Below, piece by piece: positions 54,336 to 64,000 of a DNA stretch of 64,000 bases. The position numbers were made by a program, and so were the translations under genes. The stretch is from Simmondsia chinensis (lineage: Eukaryota; Streptophyta; Magnoliopsida; Caryophyllales; Simmondsiaceae). The DNA lies in contig JAGTTD010000026.1 in assembly GCA_018398585.1 (NCBI GenBank), positions 2,237,001 to 2,301,000 of the forward strand, written 5' to 3'. Below the pieces are notes generated by a model. It did no database searches and had not been told where the DNA came from. It worked only from the letters and a program-made list of their open reading frames with translations. Position 1 is the stretch's first letter. Every line of letters begins with the position of its first letter.

Positions 54336-55885
54336 TCCCCCCATTTAAACTTCCCTCTAAGAAATCATTGACTTAACTTGCTCCTGTATTGTGTGGATCG
54401 CTACATGGGTCGTGATTTATCGGGTAACCGGGTTTCTCATTAGGGGAAAAAAAAATTTCACATAAGGGAAAATCGCTTTTAATTTTGGACGAAGTATTTT
54501 CTTTTTCTTCATGGAGAGAAACATTTTATCCTTGCGCTATTGTACTAATTGACCGTATAAAAGGATTTAATTATACTTAATTATCTCAAAATTCGGTAAC
54601 AAATTTTAATTTTGAAATTTTTAATATTTTAATTAAAATAAAATAATTTTTTAATTCAAAATTTAGTATATGCCATCCAAATATTAGGATACGATGTCAC
54701 CAGTCTTTTTGGCATATGCTATTGCCTTTTGGTAAGAAATGGCCGACAATTTGATAAAAAATTATTTTACCATAATAATTGACTAAAAAATTCAAGAAGA
54801 AAGTTTATAAAGTAATAAATTATTTCATTTAATATCAAAATACTAAAATATAATTAATCCTCTAAAAAAAAAAAAAAAAGGACCTCATTTGGTATATAAG
54901 AAGTAAACGCGAGAAGTAAAAATTTATGTGATGTACGGATATTGGCTTTTATTTGGTTGGCAGAAGGTAGACAAAATGCAGGAAGTGAAAATTTCTAAAC
55001 AATTTTCAATTCTTTCAAAATGCAGAAAGTAACTTACATAAACCCTCAGAAGGTTCTATTTCCTTTGTTTTTAATTGGTTTTCGAAAGAAGTTCTATTTA
55101 CCATACCGGTAACTAAACATGTTTTATTTACTTCCTAGAAAGTTGACACAGGAATCGAATTCTAGGAAAATAAAACTTTTCGTAAGAACTCAATTCATGT
55201 AACAACCAAGTGAGAAATATGTCAAGTCAAACCAAACGAAGCCCAAATAAAACATCTTGTTAGAAGTTAATTAAGGATCCAATGATTACCTTCATAAATA
55301 AAGCATTAACCAATAAGCAAGTGAGATAAGAAGTAATTATCCTTCAACTAATCAAGGGCCCTTTTTGTAAATTAAGTAATCTAATTATTGATAAGCTACT
55401 TTATATCTCATTTTCAATGTGGGATATTATAATTGAAAATTTCATAAATTTTTATTATGATAGCTATAATGAAGTTATTTTTAGGATTACTAGCACAAAA
55501 GATCTTAGTACTTTGCCCTTTATGTTAATTTAATTTTTGTATTTTTAATTATATTAATTTAGTTTATCTACAACTTATAATGTGTCAATTTGGTTTTCAG
55601 CGTAAAATTTGTGTTAAGTTATTAATGAAAATTTGAATAGTTCGACCATAAATTGGGTTGAATTGGGTCAATAGATGGATTTGTAGTGGGTTACTTATAA
55701 CTAATGTGATTGTGTTGTGAAAAATAACGTCAGCAAAAACTAGTGAATATTAATAGTATTGATATTAAGGTGCGACATTGAAAAATTTTGTAAAATTTAG
55801 GTAATTTTTTAAAAAATTAGAAAATTTAAGTAATTTTTTAAAGTCGCGTACAAAATTTAGGTAGTTTTTAATTTTAAAAAAAAAC
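54336..55885. other. AT-rich segment with a probable MITE
   Basis: 54880-55246 has MITE-like ends: GGACCTCATTTGGT and AACCAAACGAAGCCC (inverted, 10 of 14 matching). 55735-55870 repeats the foldback sequence of 51760-52440. No gene is seen. Confidence 0.4.
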
Positions 55886-56382
55886 TGTTAGGTTTATGTC
55901 TCAAATTATTTGTTTTAGTTTTATAGGGTAGCTGCAGGGTCACCGATCGATAGGGAGGGAAGCCCGATCAATCGGGTGATTTAAAGAAAGATTCGGGATT
56001 TTTTAGGTAGTTAGAGGGCCCATCGATCGGGGTTCTAATCGATCGGGTGTTTCCCGATCGATCGAGACCTCCCCGACCTGCGCCTATAAAAGGGACATAG
56101 GGTTTGCGTCATTATGTATCCAATCAAAAAGCATGAGGCGCTGCCATTGAGAGAAAAAGAGGTGATTTTGTAATTCCTCCAAAATATTTGAGTGCTACAA
56201 GAGTTTAGAGAAAGTGATGGTAATTCTTTCATAAATCTCGTTCAGAAGAAGTGTCGTTATAATTCTTCCGTTTAGTATCAATAAAGAATCTTTATCTCCG
56301 CCCGTGGTTTTCTCCCCTCTCGATTGTAGAGGGATTTCCACAAAAATATTGTGTGTTCGTATTTGTTCTTTCTTTCTCCATA
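55886..56382 (+). mobile_element. Copia-type LTR, 3' truncated
   Basis: It begins TGTTAGGTTTATG and has a cluster of CGATCGAT palindromes (55950-56065), a TATA box in CTATAAAAGGG (56082-56092) and a leader with TGTATCCAATCAAAAAGC and TTTATCTCCGCCC. The LTR at 63073-63527 shows the same order of parts with clear divergence, so these are relatives rather than a pair. It stops abruptly at the CACTA end. Confidence 0.65.
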
Positions 56383-56690
56383 TACTACAACAAAAATGGC
56401 CATACGTAACACACAAAAAGTGTTGCCTTAAGTCGTAAAAATGTTACCTTAGATCTAATGTAACACTTTTTTGACCGTTACATTAGGGCTGTGTTACATT
56501 AGCCTAATGTAACGGATTTTAAAGCCTAGTGTAACATTTTTAATAGTGTTACCATAGATTTGTAACTAATGTAATAATTTTAAAAAACTTTAAGTAACGG
56601 TTATATGAAATCTATTGTAACAGTTTTTGACCTAAAGCAACGGTTTGATTGAGGACCATATGTAACCGTTTTTGGAATTCTCGGCGCAAA
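56383..56690. repeat. GTAAC-type subterminal repeats at the CACTA left end
   Basis: At least ten copies of GTAACA, TGTAACGG or their complements in both orientations (for example AATGTAACGGATTTTAAAG and CTATTGTAACAGTTTTT). The GGCGC-type motifs begin only after GGAATTCTCGGCGC at about 56676. Confidence 0.7.
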
Positions 56691-56909
56691 AAAGCGCCAA
56701 GAATTTCATTATCGGCGCTTAGGACAAGCGCCGAGAAAAAAAACGCGGAAAAATAAAAGCGCCGAGAATACCGGTGCTTATAAACGCCGATATTTTTTGG
56801 CGTTTTTTATTGTCGAGATTTTTTGAGTTTTTTAAATACCCTATTTTTACTTCTTAGCATGGACATTTAACAAACAGCCTGTATTGTCTATTTATTTGTG
56901 CATATTTTC

Positions 56910-56910
<1 letters not shown>

Positions 56911-56947
<37 letters not shown>
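56911..56947 (+). repeat. (CA)n(TA)n microsatellite
   Basis: Eleven or so CA units run directly into about eight TA units, inside the CACTA element. Confidence 0.9.
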
Positions 56948-57449
56948 CAAAATTACTTAATAAAAAAATATCAACTAAACTGATAAATTTTTCATAAAAT
57001 TCCGAATTCGACAATCAAAATATTACATCATTGTCAATGTACTTTGATAGTTCAATACAAAATTTGAGATTTTTTCCACTCCAAATATCAATATAATTAA
57101 TCTAATAACCAAAAAAAAAAAATATATACAATGCTAACTTAGTCAAGTACATTCTTCACAAATATATCAATCAACCGAATGAGCTTGGCGTGCTTGGAGA
57201 TGCAAAAAAATTTGGGGGTTCACCGTCACCTGATCCCGATTCATCTCTACCCTGTATAGACAACACAATAGATTTAGTATATCTGATCCAAAATTTTGCT
57301 TCACATGGTAAATTCATATAGTTTCCCAAAAGTACCAACCCCAATGCCACCTTTTGTCTCAATCATTCACATCATCAATTTCATTATTTACAAAGGATTA
57401 GAATGGTGATTATTTGCATTATAGTACAAACAAATACAACTTAAATAGA

Positions 57450-60400
57450 TTATCTCACCGGATCAGCAGCCGCAGTAATAATTGCTCGACCTTCTGCTAT
57501 CATTTCATATGATGCTTGGCCAGAAGAAACAGCATCATAGATGGGTAGGAGTCTTCTCATTTGCTGCTTTACATTGGCCAATTCTATTTTCATATTTTGT
57601 AATTCGACATGATCACCGGTACTGTCGAGTCTTTTTTTCTTTAGTTCACCCCTGACTCCGTATATATCACTCCTCTTCACGCCAAATCCATAGCCTACCG
57701 CTCGATAGCCCGGATTTTCCTGTTCATACATTAGCTCTGCAAATACTTCCTCCTTGATTTCTGATCGGGGTCTGGAAGAAGATCCAAGTCGAGCCTCAAC
57801 TATTTCTCTAACTGTATCCTACAAAGAAGAGAAAAAGACATTAAATACATTTAAATTAAAAGAAATGTGAGATAATAATAAAACCCACCATAAATTTTTG
57901 TGAAACCATGTTCTAAAAAAAGCCACCACTTTGCCTGATATGAGTTTCCTGGTAAAACTCTATTCTGGTGGGCTTCCTCCCTTTATTAATTTCCTACAAT
58001 CAACACGTCAACATAAGTCTTAACTAATTTAACAGGTAGATAGTAATAATACACTAAACATATACTGAAGTCCTTACAAAACTATCTCTTTTATTGGCAT
58101 AACTTGTTGAACCAGTCGTGCGAAACTGATTCTGCTTGGCACGTGCTTCTTTGCCGCATTTACTCTTCTCCTGACATTGGAAATCAACATCAATCCAAGA
58201 AAAACTTTACATTCATAATCAATATTAATCTGCTTCCTCCTTTTTGACCAATCAAAAATTACTTAAAAAGAAATTGTTTTACCTTGCCTTGTGAACAAAA
58301 TGTAATAGTCTCCTCCATGATGTAGCCTTCAGCAATGGACCCTTCTGGCCGCGCCTGGTTACTTACGTATGCTTTCAAATGGGACAAATACCTTTATTAC
58401 ATAAATATAAACAACACGTGAGATCAATTACTGGATGCCAAATATGAGATATAAAAGTAAATGAAGCATTATCGGCTAACCTTTCAATTGGATACATCCA
58501 TCTATAGTGAACAGGCCCACCAAGCTTAGCCTCCTCTACTAAATGAATTAGTAGATGAACCATGAATGTGAAAAATGTAGGTAGAAATTCCATCTCCATC
58601 TCACAAAGTGTAAGAATAATGTTCGATTGTTGAAGATCGAGTATATTTGGGTCGAGGGTCATAGAACACAAGTATTTGAAAAAGGAAGACAAGTCTGAAA
58701 GCAACTCAATGACTTGTGCGGCATTGGATGCTCGTAAAGCTACAGAAAGAATATCTTGCATAAGAACATGGTTGTCATGACTCTTAAGGTTTAAGAGTTT
58801 TCTTTGTTTCAACTTCACACATCTGGAGATGTTAGATCCATATCCATCTGGGACCCTAAGTTTCTGTAGAACTCTTAGAAACCGTTCTTTATCATTTGAA
58901 GACATATAGTAAGAAGCTGGAGGCATGTACGGATCTCTATTAGGACGAGGTTGTAGCCAAAGATGTAGCTTTATGTTCCTTTCTTCAAGGGCCCTTATTG
59001 CCTTTTCATCATCTTTAGTCTTTCTCTCCATATGTAATAGCGTCCCCAGAACATTATCACACACATTTTTCTCTATGTGCATGACATCTAGATTATGTCG
59101 AAGGAGATTGTACTCCCAATATGGCAAGTCAAAAAATATGCTTTTTTTCTTCCAAAGCACTTCCTCATTGTCCACTCTTTATATTGAACTGTCTATGTGG
59201 TGCCTTTCTCTTTTCTTCTTACTAGTCTTTTGGGTTTTTCCGTACTTGTAACGAACTTGTTCTTGTGCTTTCAAGATATCAGTCCCTGATGCCGGAGTAG
59301 GAGCACAAGCATACTCCATTGTCCCATCAAACAATTGACTCTGAGATCGAAAAGGGTGATTATTAAGTAACCATTTACGGTGTCCATTATAGCAAATCTT
59401 GCCCCCAAACTTATAAGAATGTGTATGTTCAGTGCAATAAGGACAAGCTGTGTAGCCCTTTGTACTCCAACCAGACAACATAGCATATACAGGAAAGTCA
59501 TTGATAGTCCACATTATAGCCCCTTGCATCCTAAAGTATTGTCCACTATAGGCATCATATGCAGCAATACCTTCCCATAACAATTTCAACTCATGCAGCA
59601 ATGGTTGTAGGTACACATCAATGTCAAGTCTAGGGCCCGATTTCCCAGGAATAATCGAAGAAAGAATGAATGACGATTGCTTTATACATAGCCATGGGGG
59701 CAAGTTGTATGGGATCAACACCACTGGCCATGTACTATAAGTAGTATTCATAAGACGGTACAGATTGAAGCCGTCACTAGCAAGACCAAGCCTAACACTA
59801 CGAGGATCTGAAGAAAACTCTGGATACCGAGCATCAAATGCCCTCCAAGCTAAGCCATCTGTAGGATGCCTTAACTTCCCATCCTTCAAACGGTCTATCT
59901 CATGCCATCTCATATCTTCGGCTGTTTTAGATGACATGTATAATCTTTTGAGCCTTGAAATCAAAGAAAAATACCGCATAACCTTAGCGGGCTCTCCTTT
60001 CTTGGTTGACATAGTTTCATCACTACAACTGTCATCTTCCTTACCCTTAACTGTCTTCCATCTTGAGGTACCGCATGTATGACAACTCTCTTTTTCAGAC
60101 ATTTCACCCCAATACAACATACAATTATTTGGACAAGCATGAATCTTTTCATATCCAAGACCCAACTCATTGATCATTTTCTGAGCTTCATAATAAGATG
60201 ATGGAAATACCATAATTTGGGAAAATGCATCAACAAGAAGTCTTAGCAACATTGTGAAGGACTCAGCAGACCAACTATGCATACATTTCAAGTGAAACAA
60301 GTGCAAAAGAAATGACAATTTGGAGAATGCGCTACAGCCTGGATATAGTTCTTCATTAGAAGCTTCCAATATCTTCTTATACTTGGCTTTCTCCTCAGGA

Positions 60401-60822
60401 GATTGGTTGGGTTGTTCAAGAGGAACTTGGTCCGACCAATCATGTTCATCAGACAAATGAGGTTGACTTGTGGAGGGAGGAATATCAACTCCGATACTTT
60501 CTCGTAGTAATCCACCAATATCATCTCGACCTATGGCCCTTCCCTCATTATTATTGGTAGATGTTTGACTATTGTATCTCAATTGTTGAACAATATCTTC
60601 TTTTCCATGAAAAATCTATTTCTTATACTTTGGCCAAAAACCCTTAAAAAGGATATGATATTCCACATCTTCTAATGAGAACCATTTGGCTACTTTGCAT
60701 TTATTACATGGACATCGAGTTTTTCCTTCTATAAGGTTTTCTTTAGCCAACTTAATGAATTCAATGACACCATCAATATAAGCTTGACTAATCCTTGGTT
60801 GCGTGATCCAACTCGTATCCAT
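57450..60822 (-). pseudogene. TNP2-type CACTA transposase with DUF4218 and Transposase_24-like exons, broken
   Basis: TNP2-type transposase cuts the element at its CACTA ends. From 60822: MDTSWITQPRISQAYIDGV with RCPCNKC (transposase-associated domain); then Transposase_21 with PGCSAFSKLSFLLHLFHLKC, CMLYWG, CHTCGTSRW, LGLASDGFNLYRLM, IDVYLQPLLHELKLLWEGI, CPYCTEHT and DLPYWEYNLLRHNLDVMHIE; then DUF4218 (LGGPVHYRWMYPIER), which continues across an intron into 58391-58283 (YLSHLKAYVSNQARPEGSIA). Further exons at about 58170-58085, 57990-57900 and 57820-57450 (VREIVEARLGSSSRPRSEIK, YGFGVKRSDIYGV) look like Transposase_24. In-frame stops at 60616-60618 (after WPKYKK) and near 59179 (after DSSI) inactivate it. 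Final-exon limits are approximate. Confidence 0.85.
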
Positions 60823-61429
60823 ATCTCTAATTATTAAGTAATGCAATCAAATTACCTAAAAATTGAAAAAAGATAGAGTTCATAAGACAAATATTTAATC
60901 AACCAATCAAAATATATACAAATACAAAAATAAATAATTAATGGGACTTAGGAGAAGTTAGAAATTAAAGTAAGATACATGAGTTCCTTATAATCAATTT
61001 TAATCCTCTAATGTGAAGGATCCATCTAAACAATGGATACATTAACAAAGTTTTATTTTTCCAAATTAAAAATTATGAAATCGATATCTAATCTCCCTGA
61101 CATTAACAAATTGAACTCACAAGCGCCACCAACACATAATTTTAAACATCAATTAAACACAGTAACACAAGAATTTCGTCAAAACAACAATCTTTTGTAT
61201 TAATCAATTCAAATGATGAGATGCAACGATAGAATCATTCGAACCATAGCATTAAGGATGCGCATGAAGCAGGGGAAAGTGTGAAACAGCGATAATACAA
61301 AACTATAATAAAACTACTTCAACCAACTCAAATGATATAACACTTGTAGAAGAATAAGCAGTCCAATAAAAATAAAAACCGAAACTAGGGCAAGGACATC
61401 ACATACTAACAGCAAAGCAAGAGCAACTG

Positions 61430-61670
61430 TGAAATTGGAAGGTGAGGGTGAGAGACGAACGCTGGCGGCGACGGTGAGAGGCAAACGCGGTTGGAAATCG
61501 TTGAGAGGCGAACGCCGGTTGGAAATCGGGTGGTGAGGGTGAGAGACGAACGTGCTTTGCGAGGGTGAGGGTGAGAGGCGAGGGTTAGGGTTTGCGGGAG
61601 GTGAGGGTGAGAGACGACGGTGAGAGCGCGAGCAAATGAGGGTTAGGGTTTGTTGGGGGTATATATACCC
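61430..61670 (-). repeat. GGTGAGRG minisatellite at the transposase 5' side
   Basis: Irregular GGTGAGGGTGAGAGACGAACG-like units of 12-24 bp; GC-rich, within the CACTA element and upstream of the transposase reading frame. It may cover the promoter or leader. Confidence 0.5.
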
Positions 61671-61833
61671 GACGAGAATCTTGGCGCTTATAAGCGCCGA
61701 TATTTTTTGCGTCGTTTAAAATTGCCGAGAATTTTTGACGTTTTGTCTCGACGCATTTAAACGCCGAGATTTCTCGACGTTTGTATAAACGCCGATAATT
61801 ATGCGGCGAGAATTGCCCTTTTTTGTTGCAGTG

Positions 61834-62362
61834 TTTATTTAAGATTGATATCTTTTTACAGTGAACTGTTTGATTTTGCAATGCAACACGATCTTTTATG
61901 CAGAATAAAGTGCTTGGATATAAGTTTTAAAAAGAAATTTATCTATTATAATCACAAAAAATAAATTACTAGTATAAACTAACTAATAATTGTACGTAGG
62001 AAATCACGATAATGATTGGTTATGATAGTGGAGAGTGGTTAATATAGTGACCCATTACTTGTAAAGGGTGGTGGTAGGTGATTGTGGTGAAAACGTGTAA
62101 AAGTCGGTCAATGTGATAAAGCCTTAATACTAATATAGTCTTTTTAAACATTTTTCTGAAATAAGCAGTGGGGGAAAAATATATATATATATAGTTTTGC
62201 ATCTTTTACTGGTTAGTTATAAAATAACTTTTTCATCTGGCAATTTAAGATGCGAAAAAGACATAAAAAGATTTTTTATATCAACTAAACGCAAGCCATA
62301 CAATCAATCATAATTTTTCACAACTTTAAGCTGTTAAAAAGTTAAACTAAATGCAGCCTTAC
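61834..62362. mobile_element. MITE, left end missing
   Basis: It aligns along most of its length with the MITE at 31192-31737 and ends in AACTAAATGCAGCC, the decayed right inverted repeat. It begins abruptly at the CACTA right end, without the GGTTGTGTTTGG end. Confidence 0.6.
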
Positions 62363-63072
62363 TGTTTAGATTCTACGAAAATAAAGATCAAATTTAGAAA
62401 ACAATTTTACATTTGATTTCAAGCTTCCAATTTTTTCCAATAGTAAAAGAAGAAAATCAATTACCAAAAATAGATTATATTGTCACGTCAAGGTTTCATT
62501 TATTTTCAAAGATTAAAAATTAGAATAGAAAACGATGTAAATAAGTGCTGAATAATTTCTTTCTTTTATGGATAGATTATGTGTTAAATCATCTTAGAGA
62601 GAGTGGGGTAGAGACTCATATGTGCATAGTACTGGCGCTCTTTTTATCTTGCATTGTGTTTTATTTTTCATTTATTTTTGTATTCATCTGAAGTCCGAGG
62701 GTGGTGCACCGCTTGTTTGTTTGGGCATGTAACCAATTAACAAAAGAGAAAAAGTATCGGTCACAAGTTCATCTCAACAAAACAAAAAAAAAAAAGGGTC
62801 AGTGGATCATTCAAGATGGTATTTTTGTTATATTATGTTTAAAACATTTATCCTTTAAGTATCATGAGGCTTCAATACATGATGTTTCATAGTTTTATCA
62901 CTTAAATAACTTGAGGTATAAAAAATGTAACAACAACATAGCGTCTCCGAAAATATGGTGTTTTGCATTGGAAAATGATAATATGGAACATGATTTTAGG
63001 TATAATGAAGAATTTTTTGAAATAAAATGCTGAGATGATACATGAAATAGGCAATATATTCGAATAACTATT
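62363..63072. other. AT-rich segment without genes
   Basis: Nothing recognisable. The frames are short and lack family features. Confidence 0.5.
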
Positions 63073-63527
63073 TGTTAGGTTGTGTTTGAAATTTCTTGTA
63101 TTTATGAAGGGGCTTGCCGTGAATACACTGATCGATCTGGGGTATTGCTGATCAATCGGGAAGTACGAAGAAAACAGATGGATCCAGGAACCTCACCGTC
63201 AAGAAGTACCGATCGATCTGGACCGGACCTATGTGTGACTTAGTTTAAGTTGAGTATAAATATGACGTGGGGGTTTTTCCATTAAGTATCCAAAAGACAG
63301 AGCGCCGTCATTAGAGAGAGAAAGGAAGTGAATTGTAATTCTTCCATTTTTTTCATTCAATAACGATTCTCCATCTCTGCCGTGTTTTATCCCCCTCTTG
63401 ATTAAAGAGGGTTTTCCATGTAAATCATTCTCTCCTTCATTTGTTCTCTTTTGCCGTGTTATTTACTTCTCGTATTTGTTGTAGTATTTGAATCAAATCC
63501 AGTTCTTAGGTAGTAATTTCCTTCACA
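63073..63527 (+). mobile_element. 5' LTR of a copia element leaving the window
   Basis: It begins TGTTAGGTTGTG and ends CCTTCACA. Inside are GATCGATC motifs (63137, 63210), a TATA box in GAGTATAAATATG (63251-63263) and a leader with CCATCTCTGCCG. The primer-binding site TGGTATCAGAGCC follows at 63531. Confidence 0.8.
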
Positions 63528-63563
63528 AATTGGTATCAGAGCCAGGTTGTGCGATTTGGTACT

Positions 63564-64000
63564 ATGAAGTCCGTTGTGAAATCTGAAGTTGAGTAGTTTG
63601 GTGGTCAAGAGAGTTTCAGTTTATGGCAAATTTGTATGAAGGGTCCCTTGACTCATAACGGCTTGAAGAAAGCTTTGGATGGGAAAGAGAAGAAGTCAAA
63701 GAGTATGTTAGAAGATGGGAGGAGTTAGACGAAAAGGCTCTCACCGCTATTCAGATGTGTCTTACCAATGACATTTTGACAAAAGTTTTGGAAGTGAAAA
63801 CCGCTAAGGAGTTGTGGAAAAAATTACAGGAGATGTTCTGCGTTAAGTCTATCTCCAAAAACTTGCAGTCAAGCGACGGTTGTTCACTCTTCTTATGTCA
63901 GAAGGTACGTCTCTTAAGAATCACGTTAATGAACTTAACTCTATTATTTAAGAGTTAAAGGAGCTAGATGATGCTCCTAAGGATAAAACTTTTCGTAAGA
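63564..64000 (+). pseudogene. Copia gag (UBN2-type), frameshifted, cut by the window edge
   Basis: It starts MKSVVKSEVE, stop, FGGQESFSLWQICMKGPLTH and NGLKKALDGKEKK in one frame; then ELDEKALTAIQMCLTNDILT and KVLEVKTAKELWKKLQEMF in a second; then VKRRLFTLLMSEGTSLKNHV and NELNSII, stop, ELKELDDAPKDKTF in a third. The order is that of copia gag upstream of the zinc knuckle. Two frameshifts and several stops make this copy inactive. Confidence 0.8.

Larger units (their letters stand above)
56383..61833 (-). mobile_element. CACTA (En/Spm) DNA transposon, 5.45 kb, with an odd left end
   Basis: The right end reads inward CACTGCAACAAAAAAGGGCA; the left end reads TACTACAACAAAAATGGCC, i.e. CACTA with its first base changed. 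The transposase genes run on the - strand. Subterminal motifs of the GGCGCTTATAAGCGCC type occur near both ends (56690-56810 and 61680-61810). The outer left 290 bp instead carry many GTAACA/GTAACGG motifs not seen at the right. The 3-bp flanks (ATA and TTT) do not match. Confidence 0.85.

Noticed and set aside
55886..63527. The two copia-like LTRs as the pair of one element
   Set aside because: They are too diverged from each other, the left one lacks its 3' end and PBS, and the right one is followed by its own PBS and gag, so it is a 5' LTR.
1..64000. rRNA or functional tRNA genes
   Set aside because: None were recognised. The only tRNA-like boxes belong to SINE heads and TRIM interiors.

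Overview
The window is nuclear DNA from a flowering plant, most likely a eudicot. It holds spliced plant genes with GT-AG introns, is AT-rich, and is packed with plant transposons (copia, TRIM, non-autonomous LTR, CACTA, LINE, SINE and MITE). Two host genes are legible. The first is a secreted-type alpha-amylase (AMY1-like, GH13) on the + strand, whose last five exons lie at 2920-3052, 3453-3582, 28441-28672, 30500-30949 and 31853-32110. They join into an uninterrupted 400-residue mature enzyme. The exon for the start codon and signal peptide was not found. The second is a WEB1/WEL1-like coiled-coil protein (chloroplast movement) on the - strand, with two exons at 38394-39785 and 35305-37233 and an unusual run of ten 31-residue repeats in its N-terminal half.

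The most striking structure is the 24.9-kb third amylase intron (3583-28440). Most of it is an old tandem array of 24 units of about 545-770 bp (about 4.4-25.2 kb). Read on the - strand, each unit carries a decayed exon of an F-box/LRR (RNI-like) gene, followed by a TTTACCC-rich spacer that looks like intron. The units come in a long and a short form and are arranged in a higher-order pattern of about 4.2 kb. The rightmost copy (24830-25430) extends further into LRR coding sequence and looks like the source end. A LINE (19750-23790, - strand) interrupts the array. The rest of the intron holds a TRIM and a degraded LTR element.

Layout: 1-1400, copia relic; 1400-2920, AT-rich with a possible gene fragment; 2920-32110, amylase; 32.1-35.3 kb, intergenic repeats and a possible organelle-derived patch; 35.3-39.8 kb, WEB1-like gene; 39.8-47.6 kb, a short retroposon with a perfect 17-bp target duplication, a TRIM, and an RNase-H-type LINE relic split by a gag-only LTR element; 47.6-49.3 kb, AT-rich; 49.3-51.3 kb, an intact-looking small LTR element whose main ORF carries a polypyrimidine-tract-binding-protein-like RRM; 51.3-55.9 kb, solo LTR, foldback repeats, SINE pieces and a 539-bp TRIM; 55.9-62.4 kb, a truncated LTR, a CACTA transposon with a broken TNP2 gene, and a truncated MITE; 63.07-64 kb, 5' LTR and gag of a copia element running out of the window.

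The two host genes have no evident pathway link. All identifications come from reading translations and motifs; no database search was run.
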